Of a stretch of DNA of 64,000 nucleotides, positions 27,337-36,401 are shown one piece after another; the first letter of the stretch is position 1; every line of letters begins with the position of its first letter. Position numbers and translations under genes: made by a program. This DNA is from Pseudomonas fluorescens (GTDB lineage: Bacteria; Pseudomonadota; Gammaproteobacteria; Pseudomonadales; Pseudomonadaceae), in NCBI RefSeq assembly GCF_001708445.1, contig NZ_CP015637.1, forward strand, positions 1,861,001 to 1,925,000, read 5' to 3'. The notes under the pieces are model-generated. The model made no database searches, had not been told where the DNA came from, and was given only the letters and a program-made list of their open reading frames with translations.

Positions 27337-28161
27337 ATGACACAAGCAGAGACATTACCGCGCCTCGATCATCTGGCCGCGCGTTACGCGCTGGTGCGTC
27401 AGGTCGCGATGGAAGCCGCGCGGCGTGGCATGACGTATTACCAGCAGCGCGAGCAATTGCATGTTGAACATAAAGGGGCTGTCCCCCAGGACGTGGTCAG
27501 CATCGCCGACCGCGAGTTGGAGGTGTTTATCAAGGCGCGCCTGGCCGAGCAGTTTCCCGAGGATGGCTTCGTGGGCGAGGAGGGCGGCGCGGCCGGCTTG
27601 CAAGCGCGTTGTGTGTGGGTGGTCGACCCCATTGACGGTACCAGTTGCTTCGTCAATGGCCTGCACACCTGGTGCGTGTCCATCGGCCTGCTGGTGGACG
27701 GTCAACCCTGGCTCGGTGCCGTGGCCGACGCCAACCACAACGAGCTGTTCCACGCCTGCCGCGGCCTGGGCGCCTATGTGAATGACACGCCGATCCGGGT
27801 CAGCCCGGCCGCCGATATTCGATACGGTGTGACCGGCGTCGGCACCTCCCACCGGCGTGGCAAGGAGCACTTCATCCCGTTTCTCACTGGCTTGCTGGAG
27901 GGCGGCGGCATGTTTATTCGCAATGGTTCCGGCGCGCTGATGATCGCCTACGTCGCGGCTGGGCGCCTGGTGGGCTACTACGAAACCCATATCAACAGTT
28001 GGGATTGTGCGGCGGGGTTGGTGCTGGTCAGTGAAGCCGGTGGCCGTTGCAGCGATTTCCTGCGCGGTGATGGTCTGCTCGGCGGCAACCCGTTGCTGGT
28101 GGCCAGCGCCCAGGTGTACCCGCAACTGGCCGAGTTGATCGGCCCGTCACTGGAGGCTTGA
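27337..28161 (+). CDS. Inositol monophosphatase-family phosphatase
   Basis: A 274-residue Mg-dependent phosphomonoesterase of the IMPase fold. Metal-binding Glu in FVGEEGG near residue 84; motif DPIDGTSCFVNG near residue 100; second motif INSWDCAAGLVLVSEAGG near residue 217. I start at ATG 27337 rather than the earlier in-frame ATG at 27250, which would contain the operator. Members hydrolyse inositol, histidinol or sugar phosphates, and sequence alone does not decide. First structural gene of the cluster; in the cytoplasm it could finish dephosphorylating an imported phosphoester. Confidence 0.88.
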   Translation: MTQAETLPRLDHLAARYALVRQVAMEAARRGMTYYQQREQLHVEHKGAVPQDVVSIADRELEVFIKARLAEQFPEDGFVGEEGGAAGLQARCVWVVDPIDGTSCFVNGLHTWCVSIGLLVDGQPWLGAVADANHNELFHACRGLGAYVNDTPIRVSPAADIRYGVTGVGTSHRRGKEHFIPFLTGLLEGGGMFIRNGSGALMIAYVAAGRLVGYYETHINSWDCAAGLVLVSEAGGRCSDFLRGDGLLGGNPLLVASAQVYPQLAELIGPSLEA

Positions 28162-28222
28162 GCCCTTTTTACGATCTGCGTTTGAACGTACAGCGAATAA
28201 TAACAATAGGAGACTGTCCGCC

Positions 28223-29593
28223 ATGAATTCCCTGCTGTCCTTGTTCCATGCCGCGCCTGCGCGACCTCTGGTGGCCGACCCCGATGGGCGACGTTTTCGC
28301 CGGGTGCGTTGGCTGACCTTTTTATCCATGTCCCTGAGCTATGCGCTGTTCTACGTGTGCCGGCTGTCCTTCAATGTGGCCAAGCCGGCGCTGGTGGGGC
28401 AGAACCTGCTCAGCCCAACGCAACTGGGCATGATCGGTTCCGCGCTGTTCTTCACCTATGCCGTGGGTAAGCTGGTCAACGGCTTCCTGGCCGACCATGC
28501 CAATGTGCGGCGCTTCATGATGCTCGGGTTGTTGATCAGCGCGGTGGTCAACGCCTGCATGGGCCTGACCACCAACGCGATCATTCTCACCCTGGCCTGG
28601 GGTCTGAACGGTTGGGCCCAGTCCATGGGCGTGGGGCCGTGCGTGGTGTCGTTGTCGCGCTGGTACGCCGACAAGGAGCGCGGCACGTTCTATGGCTTCT
28701 GGTCGATTGCCCACAGCCTGGGCGAGGCGTTGACCTACATCGCAGTCGCCGCCGTGATCGTCACCTGGGGCTGGCAGTACGGCTATTTCCTGGCGACTGC
28801 CATGGGCGTGCTCGGTATGTTGCTGATCTACCTGTTCATGGCCGACTCGCCGCAGAGCGCAGGCTTTGCAGAAGTGGACGGTGGCCGCGAAGAAGTGCTG
28901 TTGAAGACCGTCGGCAAGTGGGGCGCGCAATTGGCACTCCTGAAAAATCCGGCGCTGTGGCTGCTGGCCCTGGCCTCCTGCCTGATGTATATCGGCCGCT
29001 ATGCGGTGATTTCCTGGGGCGTGTTCTTCCTTGAAAACGCCAAGGGCTACAACACATTGTCGGCTTCGGCGCTGATCTCCATCACCGGTGTATTCGGCAT
29101 TGTCGGCACGGGCCTCAGTGGGCTGGTGTCCGATCGCTTCTTCGATGGCCGGCGTCATGGCCTGGCGATCCTGTTCGGCTTGATGAACAGTGCGTCGCTG
29201 GGGATGTTTCTGTTCCTGCCTGGGGGCCACTACTGGCTGGATGCGCTGGCCATGATGTTGTTCGGCCTTTCCATGGGCGCGTTGCTGTGTTTTCTCGGCG
29301 GCTTGATGGCCGTGGACATTGCCGCCAAAAGCGCAGCCGGTGCAGCGCTGGGCATGATCGGCATTGCCAGCTACGCCGGGGCAGCGGCGGGCGAGATTCT
29401 CACCGGGGTGTTGATCGAACACGGCACCACCCTGGCCCAGGACGGCAGCAAGCTGTACGACTTCCATACCCTGTCGCTGTTCTGGCTGGGCGCTTCGCTG
29501 ATTTCGGTATTGATGACCGCGCTGTTTTCCGGGCAAGTTCACCGCCGTAAACGAAAACAACAGCTTTTGATCGATACCCCGTTAACTAACTGA
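28223..29593 (+). CDS. MFS transporter, organophosphate:phosphate antiporter type
   Basis: A 456-residue, 12-helix transporter resembling the OPA family (GlpT, UhpT, PgtP): N-terminal RWLTFLSMSLSYALFYVCRL and FNVAKPAL, then FFTYAVGKLVNGFLADHANVR and GWAQSMGVGPCVVSLSRWY, match the family order. The family imports phosphorylated three- or six-carbon compounds in exchange for phosphate. A GGAG ribosome site precedes the ATG, 61 bases after the phosphatase gene. Exact substrate unknown. Confidence 0.88.
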   Translation: MNSLLSLFHAAPARPLVADPDGRRFRRVRWLTFLSMSLSYALFYVCRLSFNVAKPALVGQNLLSPTQLGMIGSALFFTYAVGKLVNGFLADHANVRRFMMLGLLISAVVNACMGLTTNAIILTLAWGLNGWAQSMGVGPCVVSLSRWYADKERGTFYGFWSIAHSLGEALTYIAVAAVIVTWGWQYGYFLATAMGVLGMLLIYLFMADSPQSAGFAEVDGGREEVLLKTVGKWGAQLALLKNPALWLLALASCLMYIGRYAVISWGVFFLENAKGYNTLSASALISITGVFGIVGTGLSGLVSDRFFDGRRHGLAILFGLMNSASLGMFLFLPGGHYWLDALAMMLFGLSMGALLCFLGGLMAVDIAAKSAAGAALGMIGIASYAGAAAGEILTGVLIEHGTTLAQDGSKLYDFHTLSLFWLGASLISVLMTALFSGQVHRRKRKQQLLIDTPLTN

Positions 29594-29698
29594 CTACCTC
29601 TTGGTTTCACCCGTTCCGAGTCATCGGAAGCCGTACCGCTGTGCGCGTAAAACAGCAAAGTTGTCGTGTCATCCACAATAAAAATAACAGGTAAAAAC

Positions 29699-30418
29699 AT
29701 GAAGAAATTGAGCGCTGGACATCATAAGAAAGCATTAAGGCGATATTCGTTTATTGGTCTGGTCATTGCCTCTAGCACCACCCAGGCGCTGGAACTGGAC
29801 TACCAGCACCAGTATTCGGAAGTGGAGCGTGAGCATAAGGACAAGGTGATGCTGACCCAGGCCCTGGACAATGGCCTGGCGTTCTCCTTCGAAGCGGTGA
29901 TGGCCACCGCGCCTGACAGCGACGGCCAGCCGGGCAAGGCGTTTTCGCGGCTGACCAAGGACGAACTCAAGGCCAAGGTCAAGTACAGCCACAAGTTGGG
30001 GGCCAAGTGGAAGGTCAAGCCCAAGTTCACCTATGCCGACGGCAAGGATAAGAAATCCTATAAGCCGTCGTTGAAAGTATCCTATGCCATCACTGATAAG
30101 TTCTCCATTACCCCGGGGTATTACCACAAACTCACGCGGTATGACGAAGAGGGCAAGGCGGATAAACACGACGATGCGCTGGAGTTGGGCGCCAAGTACA
30201 AGTTTGGCCTGTTGTCGGTCGGTGTCGGGCGCAAGCAGATATACAGCAATCAGATTGTCTTCGACGGTACACGCCAGAATTACAGCAATAAGCTGCTGTT
30301 CGAATACAAACTCACCAACTACTTGACCCCATACCTGGAAGTGGCCGACGTGTATGTCGACAAGAACACTGACCAGCGCCAGGCCCGCTACCGCGTGGGC
30401 TTCTCCTACGAATTCTGA
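29699..30418 (+). CDS. Small outer-membrane beta-barrel porin (KdgM/OmpG-like)
   Basis: A 239-residue exported protein: basic N-terminus, hydrophobic core (YSFIGLVIASSTTQA) and cleavage near residue 30. Then alternating amphipathic beta-strands rich in Tyr, Lys and Asp (LDYQHQYSEVEREHKDKV, KVKYSHKLGAKWKVKPKFTY), ending in YRVGFSYEF, whose terminal Phe is the barrel-assembly signal. The lysine-rich character suits anionic solutes such as phosphoesters. An earlier in-frame GTG at 29666 is possible. Assignment to the KdgM group is by overall pattern, not a close match. Confidence 0.72.
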   Translation: MKKLSAGHHKKALRRYSFIGLVIASSTTQALELDYQHQYSEVEREHKDKVMLTQALDNGLAFSFEAVMATAPDSDGQPGKAFSRLTKDELKAKVKYSHKLGAKWKVKPKFTYADGKDKKSYKPSLKVSYAITDKFSITPGYYHKLTRYDEEGKADKHDDALELGAKYKFGLLSVGVGRKQIYSNQIVFDGTRQNYSNKLLFEYKLTNYLTPYLEVADVYVDKNTDQRQARYRVGFSYEF

Positions 30419-30434
30419 TGAAAGGAACCTGAGC

Positions 30435-31712
30435 ATGACCCTATTCAATCGTATGGGCCTGGCTGCGGCTGCGCTGACGCTATGCACCGGCCTCCAGGCT
30501 GCCGAAGCCAGCCATTACGTGCTGGAAAAAGCCGTGCAGGTCAGCCGCCATGGCGTGCGCTCACCCACCGATACCGACAAGCTGGTCAAAGCTACCGGCC
30601 GTGCCTGGACCCCATGGCTGGTGCAGGATGGCGAACTGACCGGCCATGGCTACCTGGCCGCCAGTTACATGGGCGCCTGGCAAGCGGCGTATTACCGCGA
30701 TGCCGGCCTGTTGGCCAGTGGCTGTCCGCAAGCTGGGAGCCTGGTCGCCGTGGCCAGTCCCAAGCAGCGCACGCGTTCCACCGCCGCCGCGCTGCTCGAT
30801 GGCATGTTCCCCGGCTGCGGCGAAAAAGCCCTTGCACGCAACAAGCCAGACCCGTTGTTCCAGACAGATGAAATGCCTTTCGCCAAGATCGACCCGGCCA
30901 TCGCCAAGGCCCAGATCCTGCAAGCCCTGGGCGGTAACCTGCAAGCCGCCGAGGAGCGCCTGCGCCCGGACCTGGAGCGCCTGAAAAACGCGGTGTGCGA
31001 AGTGGGCAAGGCGTGCCCGTTCTTCGACACGCCATGGGCCTTGAAAGAAGGGGATGGCGGGCGGTTCAAGATCAAGGGGCTGGATAAGGCGTCGTCGATG
31101 GCCGAGACCATTCGCCTGCAGTACAGCGAGGGCATGCCCCTGACCGATGTCGCCTTCGGCCATGCTCGCGATGCTGCGCAAGTCTCGGCCCTGGGGCGTC
31201 TGCACCGGGCCAAATACGACTTCATCAACGACACGCCGCACATTGCCAGCCGTGGCGGCTCGCAGTTGATGAACCAGATTGTGCTGGCCCTGGAACAGGG
31301 CACTCCCTTGGAGAAAAATGATCCGCTGGGCAACCCGCCGCCGGCGCGCCTGTTGATGCTGGTGGCCCACGACACCAATATCTCGCACCTGCGCACGATG
31401 CTCGGGTTTACCTGGCAACTTGGCGAGTATCAGCCGGGCAATATCCCGCCCACCGGCACCTTGGCGTTCGAGCGCTACCGCGACACCCAGACCGGTGAGC
31501 GCTTTATCCGCACGCGGTTTATCACCCAGGGCATGGATCAGATACGCGCCCTGCAACGTCTGGGGCCTGAGCATCCACCGTTGCAAGCCGACTTCGATCA
31601 GCCAGGCTGCCAGCACACCGCTGTTGGTACCCTGTGCCCGATGGCGCAGTTTGTCGAGCGCACGGGTCGCGCCATTGACCGCACGGCGCTGACCGCTTAC
31701 CGCTATCCCTGA
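30435..31712 (+). CDS. Histidine acid phosphatase, phytase-like (copy 1)
   Basis: A 425-residue periplasmic phosphatase. Signal peptide MTLFNRMGLAAAALTLCTGL, cleaved near residue 22-25. The catalytic motif SRHGVRSPT carries the nucleophile H39, and the proton-donor motif AHDTN is at residues 311-315; HDTN is the form seen in AppA-type phytases. Cysteines near residues 98, 131, 190 and 196 and the C-terminal pair suggest disulfides. A second paralogue follows 69 bases downstream. Substrate could be phytate, glucose 1-phosphate or other phosphomonoesters. Confidence 0.88.
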   Translation: MTLFNRMGLAAAALTLCTGLQAAEASHYVLEKAVQVSRHGVRSPTDTDKLVKATGRAWTPWLVQDGELTGHGYLAASYMGAWQAAYYRDAGLLASGCPQAGSLVAVASPKQRTRSTAAALLDGMFPGCGEKALARNKPDPLFQTDEMPFAKIDPAIAKAQILQALGGNLQAAEERLRPDLERLKNAVCEVGKACPFFDTPWALKEGDGGRFKIKGLDKASSMAETIRLQYSEGMPLTDVAFGHARDAAQVSALGRLHRAKYDFINDTPHIASRGGSQLMNQIVLALEQGTPLEKNDPLGNPPPARLLMLVAHDTNISHLRTMLGFTWQLGEYQPGNIPPTGTLAFERYRDTQTGERFIRTRFITQGMDQIRALQRLGPEHPPLQADFDQPGCQHTAVGTLCPMAQFVERTGRAIDRTALTAYRYP

Positions 31713-31720
31713 TCCGGCAT

Positions 31721-31753
31721 GGCCATTCCCGTTCGTCCAGCGTGGGAATGGCC
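31721..31753 (+). other. Intercistronic hairpin between the two phosphatase genes
   Basis: GGCCATTCCC and GGGAATGGCC form a perfect 10-bp stem around a 13-base loop. No T-run follows, so it is more likely an mRNA processing or stability element than a terminator. Confidence 0.5.
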
Positions 31754-31781
31754 CTCCGTAGACCCGACACAGGACACCGTT

Positions 31782-33068
31782 ATGTTCGCTTGCTTCGTAC
31801 GATTGACCCCCTTGTTACTGGCCGGTCTGGTTTCACTCCAGACCCAGGCCGCGCCCGCCGACGGTTTTGTGCTGGACAAGGTGGTGCAGGTCAGCCGCCA
31901 CGGCGTACGCCCGCCCACCGACAGTGCGAAACTGGCCAAGGTCACCGGTCGCGGGTTGCCCAATTGGTCGGTGCCGGATGGGCATTTGACCGGCCACGGT
32001 TACGCAGCGGCCGTGGAGATGGGCCGCTATCGTGGCCAGGTCTTGCGCGCCGCCGGCCTGCTGCCCAATGGCTGCCCGGCGCCCGGTGAAGTGTTTGTGC
32101 GCGCCAGCCCCCTGCAACGCACCCAGGCCACGGCGTCGGCGTTGCTCGATGGCCTGTTTCCTGGCTGCGGGTTGCAACCGAGCGTGGTGCAGGGCGATAA
32201 GGATGCGCTGTTCCAGGCCGACAAAATGCCTTTCGCTCGCCTGGACCCGCAGCGCGCTGAAGACAGCGTGCTGGCCCGCATGGGCGGTAGCGTGGCCGGT
32301 GCTCAAGCCCGTTACCACGAGGCTGAACAGCAATTGCGCAAGGTGATCTGCGGTACGTCCGGCGCGTGTGCCTACGCGGCTGAGCCTTGGCAATTGACCC
32401 AGGATGAAGACGGTCGCCTGGCGATCAAGGGGTTGAACACCCAAGCCAACCTCGGCGAGACCTTTCGCCTGGAGTACAGCGAAGGCTTGCCGCTGGATCA
32501 AGTCGCCTTTGGCCATGGGCGCAGTGCGCAGCAGGTGTCTCAACTGACTGCGCTGACCAAGGCCAAGTACGACTTCATCAACGACAGCCTGTACATCGCC
32601 AGCCGCGGTGGTTCGCAACTGATGAACCAGATTTCCCTGGCGCTCAAACAAGGCACGCCACAGGCCGCCCCGGACCCCTTGGGCATGCCGCCCGACGCGC
32701 GTTTCACCCTGCTGGTGGCCCATGACACCAATATTTCCTACCTGCGCACGCTGCTGGGGTTTCGCTGGACCCTGGGGGACTACCTGGAGGGCAATATCCC
32801 GCCGGTGGGCAGCCTGCAATTCGAGCGCTACAAGCAGGTCGCGAGCGGGCGCTATTTCCTGCGGGTGGCGTTCGAGGCGCAGTCCCTGGAGCAGATTCGT
32901 CAGTTGACGCCGTTGTCGATGTCTCAGCCGCCGTTACACGCCGATATGGCCGGTGCTGAGGGCTGTGTCGACACAAACGCGGGCGTACTGTGTCCATTAG
33001 CCAGTGCCTTGCAACGGCTGGATCGAAACATCGATCGCACCGCGCTGACGCCTTACCACTATCCATAA
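31782..33068 (+). CDS. Histidine acid phosphatase, phytase-like (copy 2)
   Basis: A 428-residue periplasmic phosphatase, tandem paralogue of the preceding gene. Signal peptide [20 protein letters not shown]; catalytic SRHGVRPPT with nucleophile H40 and donor HDTN at residues 314-317. Long stretches are shared with copy 1 ([28 protein letters not shown] versus ALTAYRYP at the C-terminus). I start at ATG 31782, which gives a proper signal peptide, not at the in-frame codon 63 bases upstream. Last gene of the phosphate-ester cluster. Confidence 0.88.
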   Translation: MFACFVRLTPLLLAGLVSLQTQAAPADGFVLDKVVQVSRHGVRPPTDSAKLAKVTGRGLPNWSVPDGHLTGHGYAAAVEMGRYRGQVLRAAGLLPNGCPAPGEVFVRASPLQRTQATASALLDGLFPGCGLQPSVVQGDKDALFQADKMPFARLDPQRAEDSVLARMGGSVAGAQARYHEAEQQLRKVICGTSGACAYAAEPWQLTQDEDGRLAIKGLNTQANLGETFRLEYSEGLPLDQVAFGHGRSAQQVSQLTALTKAKYDFINDSLYIASRGGSQLMNQISLALKQGTPQAAPDPLGMPPDARFTLLVAHDTNISYLRTLLGFRWTLGDYLEGNIPPVGSLQFERYKQVASGRYFLRVAFEAQSLEQIRQLTPLSMSQPPLHADMAGAEGCVDTNAGVLCPLASALQRLDRNIDRTALTPYHYP

Positions 33069-33084
33069 CCCCCCGAGCCTCCTA

Positions 33085-33109
33085 TCCTCGGCAAAACTTT
33101 TCCGAGGAG
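33085..33109 (+). promoter_or_regulatory. Hairpin overlapping the ribosome site of the DUF808 gene
   Basis: TCCTCGG (33085-33091) and CCGAGGA (33102-33108) form a perfect 7-bp stem whose right arm contains most of the GAGGAG Shine-Dalgarno (33104-33109) of the gene starting at 33116. Folding would hide the ribosome site, which could limit translation from readthrough transcripts. Confidence 0.45.
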
Positions 33110-33115
33110 CGGAAC

Positions 33116-34030
33116 ATGGCAGGAAGCAGCTTACTGGTACTGATCGACGACATCGCCGCCGTCCTCGACGATGTCGCCCTGATGACCAAGATGGCCGCCA
33201 AGAAGACCGCCGGCGTGCTCGGCGATGACTTGGCGCTCAACGCCCAGCAAGTTTCCGGTGTGCGCGCCGAACGGGAAATTCCGGTGGTGTGGGCGGTGGC
33301 CAAGGGCTCGTTTATCAACAAGTTGATCCTGGTGCCCACTGCGCTGTTGATCAGTGCCTTCGCGCCCTGGGCGGTGACGCCGTTGTTGATGCTCGGCGGC
33401 GCCTACCTGTGTTTCGAAGGCTTTGAGAAACTCGCGCATAAATTCCTGCACAGCAAAGCTGAAGACCAGGCCGAACACACGCAATTGGTCGAAGCCGTGG
33501 CCGACCCGGCAACCGATCTGGTGGCCTTTGAAAAGGACAAGATCAAAGGGGCGATCCGCACCGACTTTATCCTCTCGGCGGAAATCATCGCTATTACCCT
33601 CGGCACCGTGGCCGATGCGCCCTTGATGCAACAGGTGATCGTGCTGTCGGGCATTGCCATTGTCATGACCATCGGCGTCTACGGACTGGTGGCCGGTATC
33701 GTCAAGCTGGATGACTTGGGCCTGTGGCTCACCCAGAAGCCCGGCCAGATGGCGCGCAGTATCGGCGGCGGGATCCTGCGGGCGGCGCCGTACATGATGA
33801 AGAGCTTGTCGGTGATAGGGACGGCGGCGATGTTCCTGGTCGGCGGCGGCATCCTGACCCATGGCGTGCCGGTGGTGCATCACTGGATCGAGGGCGTGAG
33901 CCAGAGCACCGGTGGATTGGCGTGGTTGATGCCGACGTTACTGAATGCGGTGGCGGGGGTTATCGCTGGGGCGCTCGTATTGGCGCTGGTCAGCGTGGTG
34001 GGCAAGATCTGGAAAGCGCTCAAGGCATAA
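33116..34030 (+). CDS. DUF808 family membrane protein (YedI-like)
   Basis: A 304-residue inner-membrane protein: soluble N-terminus with [21 protein letters not shown], conserved in the family, then about six membrane helices and the charged loop [20 protein letters not shown]. The family is widespread in proteobacteria and its function is unknown. It is transcribed away from the convergent mlaA gene, with a shared terminator. Confidence 0.9.
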   Translation: MAGSSLLVLIDDIAAVLDDVALMTKMAAKKTAGVLGDDLALNAQQVSGVRAEREIPVVWAVAKGSFINKLILVPTALLISAFAPWAVTPLLMLGGAYLCFEGFEKLAHKFLHSKAEDQAEHTQLVEAVADPATDLVAFEKDKIKGAIRTDFILSAEIIAITLGTVADAPLMQQVIVLSGIAIVMTIGVYGLVAGIVKLDDLGLWLTQKPGQMARSIGGGILRAAPYMMKSLSVIGTAAMFLVGGGILTHGVPVVHHWIEGVSQSTGGLAWLMPTLLNAVAGVIAGALVLALVSVVGKIWKALKA

Positions 34031-34033
34031 ATC

Positions 34034-34080
34034 GCCGACACAAAAAAAGGCCATTCAATCGAATGGCCTTTTTTGTCGGC
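34034..34080. terminator. Bidirectional terminator between DUF808 gene and mlaA
   Basis: AAAAAAGGCCATTC-AATC-GAATGGCCTTTTTT, extended by GCCGACA/TGTCGGC-like outer arms. A-runs and T-runs on both sides fit intrinsic termination from either direction. Confidence 0.92.
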
Positions 34081-34085
34081 GTTAT

Positions 34086-34874
34086 TTACTCGGCAATCTG
34101 CAACTTGCGTGATTCGGTATAGATGTAGCGCACCTTCTCGTACTCGAACGGCGAGTTCATCTGACCGTAGCGGAAGCTGGTCTGGTAGCGCTTGTCCACG
34201 GCACGCAGGGCCCAGATTTCCGGGTGGTTGGAGCTGACTTCGGAGACGTTCAGGAAGTTGATCTCGGTTTCGGCACCGTAGTCGACGATCAGGCCGGTGG
34301 TGTCGCGCAGGTTCGACGGGCCGAAGATCGGCAGCACCAGGTAGGCGCCGCCGGGTACGCCGTAGAAGCCCAGGGTCTGGCCGAAGTCTTCGCTCTGGCG
34401 CGGCAGGCCCATGGCGGTAGCCGGGTCCCACAGGCCGGCGATGCCGATGGTGGTGTTGAGCAACAGGCGCCCGGTGGTTTCCAGGGAGCGATGGCCCTTG
34501 AGCTGCAACAGGCTGTTCAACAGATTGGGGACGTCGCCCAGGTTGTTGAAGAAGTTGCTCACGCCGGTCCGCAGGAAGCTTGGCGTGACGTAGCGGTAAC
34601 CGTCGACCACCGGCAGGAACACCCATTGGTCGAAGCGGTAGTTGAAGTGGTAAACGCGGCGGTTCCACGACTCCAGCGGGTCATACACGTTGAGTGCGGT
34701 GAGCGACGAACGCTCGAACTCGCGTTGGTCCAGGCCCGGGTTGAACTTGAGTTTGGTCAGCGGTTCCTTGAAACCGTCGGAATCTACTACGGTCGGTGTG
34801 TGGGCCTTGCTGTTGTCGGCATTGGCCACGCCTGCGCACATTAAAGCGGCGAGCAGAAGAAGATATTTAGCCAC
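34086..34874 (-). CDS. mlaA: Outer-membrane phospholipid transport protein MlaA (VacJ)
   Basis: Outer-membrane component of the Mla system, which removes misplaced phospholipids from the outer leaflet; 262 residues. Family motifs are VYDPLESWNRRVYHFN, DGYRYVTPSFLRTGVSNFFNN, NTTIGIAGLWDPAT and EDFGQTLGFYGVPGGAYLVLP. The signal region has a Cys (ALMCAG) but no standard lipobox, so lipidation is uncertain; cleavage after ANA is the alternative. Its start overlaps the upstream hydrolase gene by 8 bases. Confidence 0.93.
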   Translation of the reverse strand: MAKYLLLLAALMCAGVANADNSKAHTPTVVDSDGFKEPLTKLKFNPGLDQREFERSSLTALNVYDPLESWNRRVYHFNYRFDQWVFLPVVDGYRYVTPSFLRTGVSNFFNNLGDVPNLLNSLLQLKGHRSLETTGRLLLNTTIGIAGLWDPATAMGLPRQSEDFGQTLGFYGVPGGAYLVLPIFGPSNLRDTTGLIVDYGAETEINFLNVSEVSSNHPEIWALRAVDKRYQTSFRYGQMNSPFEYEKVRYIYTESRKLQIAE

Positions 34875-36165
34875 GGAAGAACTCCAGCATGGCGTCGGCG
34901 TTGACGCGGTAATTGAGGTTGCCGCAGTGGCCGCCCAGTGGGTAGACGGTCAAGCGATCGCCGAAGGTTTTACGTAGGAAACCGAGGTCGCCGGGGCCCA
35001 GGATCACGTCGTCGGCATTGTGCATGACGGCAATTTTCGGGCTGTCGTGCAGGTAGTCCTTGAGGGCGTACAGGCTGACCTGGTCAACCAGTTGCAACAG
35101 ACTGCCGCCATCGGAGCGGGCGCGCCACATCGGGATTACCTGCTCAGTGAGGTAGCAGTCGAAGTCGCATTGCAGCGCACGCTTGAGGAATGGCGTGAGG
35201 CTGGTGCCTTCGGTGATCGGGTACTTCGGCGGGATGATCAGGCCGCGGCGGTTGATCAGGTCCGAGGTGAAGGCGATGTCGGCCGCCGAGAAGCGAAACG
35301 AGGTGCCGATCAGCATGGCCATCTGTTCGTTGGTCAGGTGCTGCTTGGAGTTCTGGAAGTCGTAGAGCAGGGCATCGTTGAGGTCGATGTAGCCCTTTTG
35401 CTGGAAGTAGCGGGTCAGTTTATTCAGCACCAGCTCATAGAAAGTGGTGGTGTTGTTGATGCCCTTGACCTCGGTCTGTACCAGCTTGTCGAGGTTGGTG
35501 ACCGAGGTATACAGGTTGACCGGTGGGTTAAGCAGCAGCACTTTCTTGAAGTTGAAGCTGCGACGGGTCTCGTCGAGCTTGCTGACAAACGCCGCGTCCA
35601 GGGCGCCAAGGCTGTAGCCGGTAAGGTAGAAGTCGGTCACCGGCAGCGAGGCGTTCTGTGCGCGCACGGCCTGCATCACGCGGTACATATCTTCGGCATC
35701 TTCCTGGCTGATGCCGGGGGTGGCGAAGCGCGAAGCCGAGGCGATGAAGTCGAAGCTGGTCGGCGAAGACAATTGCACCACGTGGTAGCCGGCCTGGTAA
35801 TACAGCTTTTTCAGGTACTCGTTGATGCTGCTGTCAAAGCGCGCGCCGGTGCCGGCGATCAGGAAGATCAGCGGCGCGGCGCGATCCTGCTTGGCGATGC
35901 GGTAGGTCAGTTTCTTCACCGCCCAGAAATTGTCGGGCAGGCTGAATTCGCGCTCGGGGCGCATGTTCAGGGTGTAGTCGGACTGGTTGATCTCGTCGTC
36001 GGTCGGCAGTTTGGGCCGAAGGTCAGGCGGGGTGGTGGCGATGGTCGCTTCGAACGGGTTCGTCAAAGGGAAGCCATAGCTGGCTTGGTCAATGTCGACG
36101 GCCAGTGCTGACGCACTCAAAAATAGGCTGCCCAGCAAGGCAGCACAGCGCAAGGAACGGAGCAT
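34867..36165 (-). CDS. Exported alpha/beta-hydrolase-fold protein, mlaA partner
   Basis: A 432-residue exported protein (signal peptide cut near SALA, residue 22). Its core has the hydrolase nucleophile elbow GYSLG with Ser185, an upstream LIFLIAGTGARFD oxyanion-type strand and a late GGHCGNLNYR that may carry the catalytic His. It was formerly annotated in pseudomonads as a kinase, for which I see no motif. The 8-base overlap with mlaA suggests envelope-lipid work, perhaps as a lipase or esterase; this is inference. Confidence 0.78.
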   Translation of the reverse strand: MLRSLRCAALLGSLFLSASALAVDIDQASYGFPLTNPFEATIATTPPDLRPKLPTDDEINQSDYTLNMRPEREFSLPDNFWAVKKLTYRIAKQDRAAPLIFLIAGTGARFDSSINEYLKKLYYQAGYHVVQLSSPTSFDFIASASRFATPGISQEDAEDMYRVMQAVRAQNASLPVTDFYLTGYSLGALDAAFVSKLDETRRSFNFKKVLLLNPPVNLYTSVTNLDKLVQTEVKGINNTTTFYELVLNKLTRYFQQKGYIDLNDALLYDFQNSKQHLTNEQMAMLIGTSFRFSAADIAFTSDLINRRGLIIPPKYPITEGTSLTPFLKRALQCDFDCYLTEQVIPMWRARSDGGSLLQLVDQVSLYALKDYLHDSPKIAVMHNADDVILGPGDLGFLRKTFGDRLTVYPLGGHCGNLNYRVNADAMLEFFRG

Positions 36166-36401
36166 GACTTAATCCCTAAGAGGAAACGTGCTGAATGAAG
36201 TTCGCAGGCTATGACCACCGCGTTGCCACCGAAGTGCCAGCCTTCGGCACGAAAAGTCGGAAAAAAACGTCGGAATCGGGGTAATAGTCGGCAGACGATA
36301 CACTTTGCCACGTATTGGTGAACACTAATTGTGTGTATGTATCTTGCTAACGGCCGCTGGCGCATTAAGCTGAGCGCCGTTTTTGCCTTTCGGAGTGCTC
36401 C

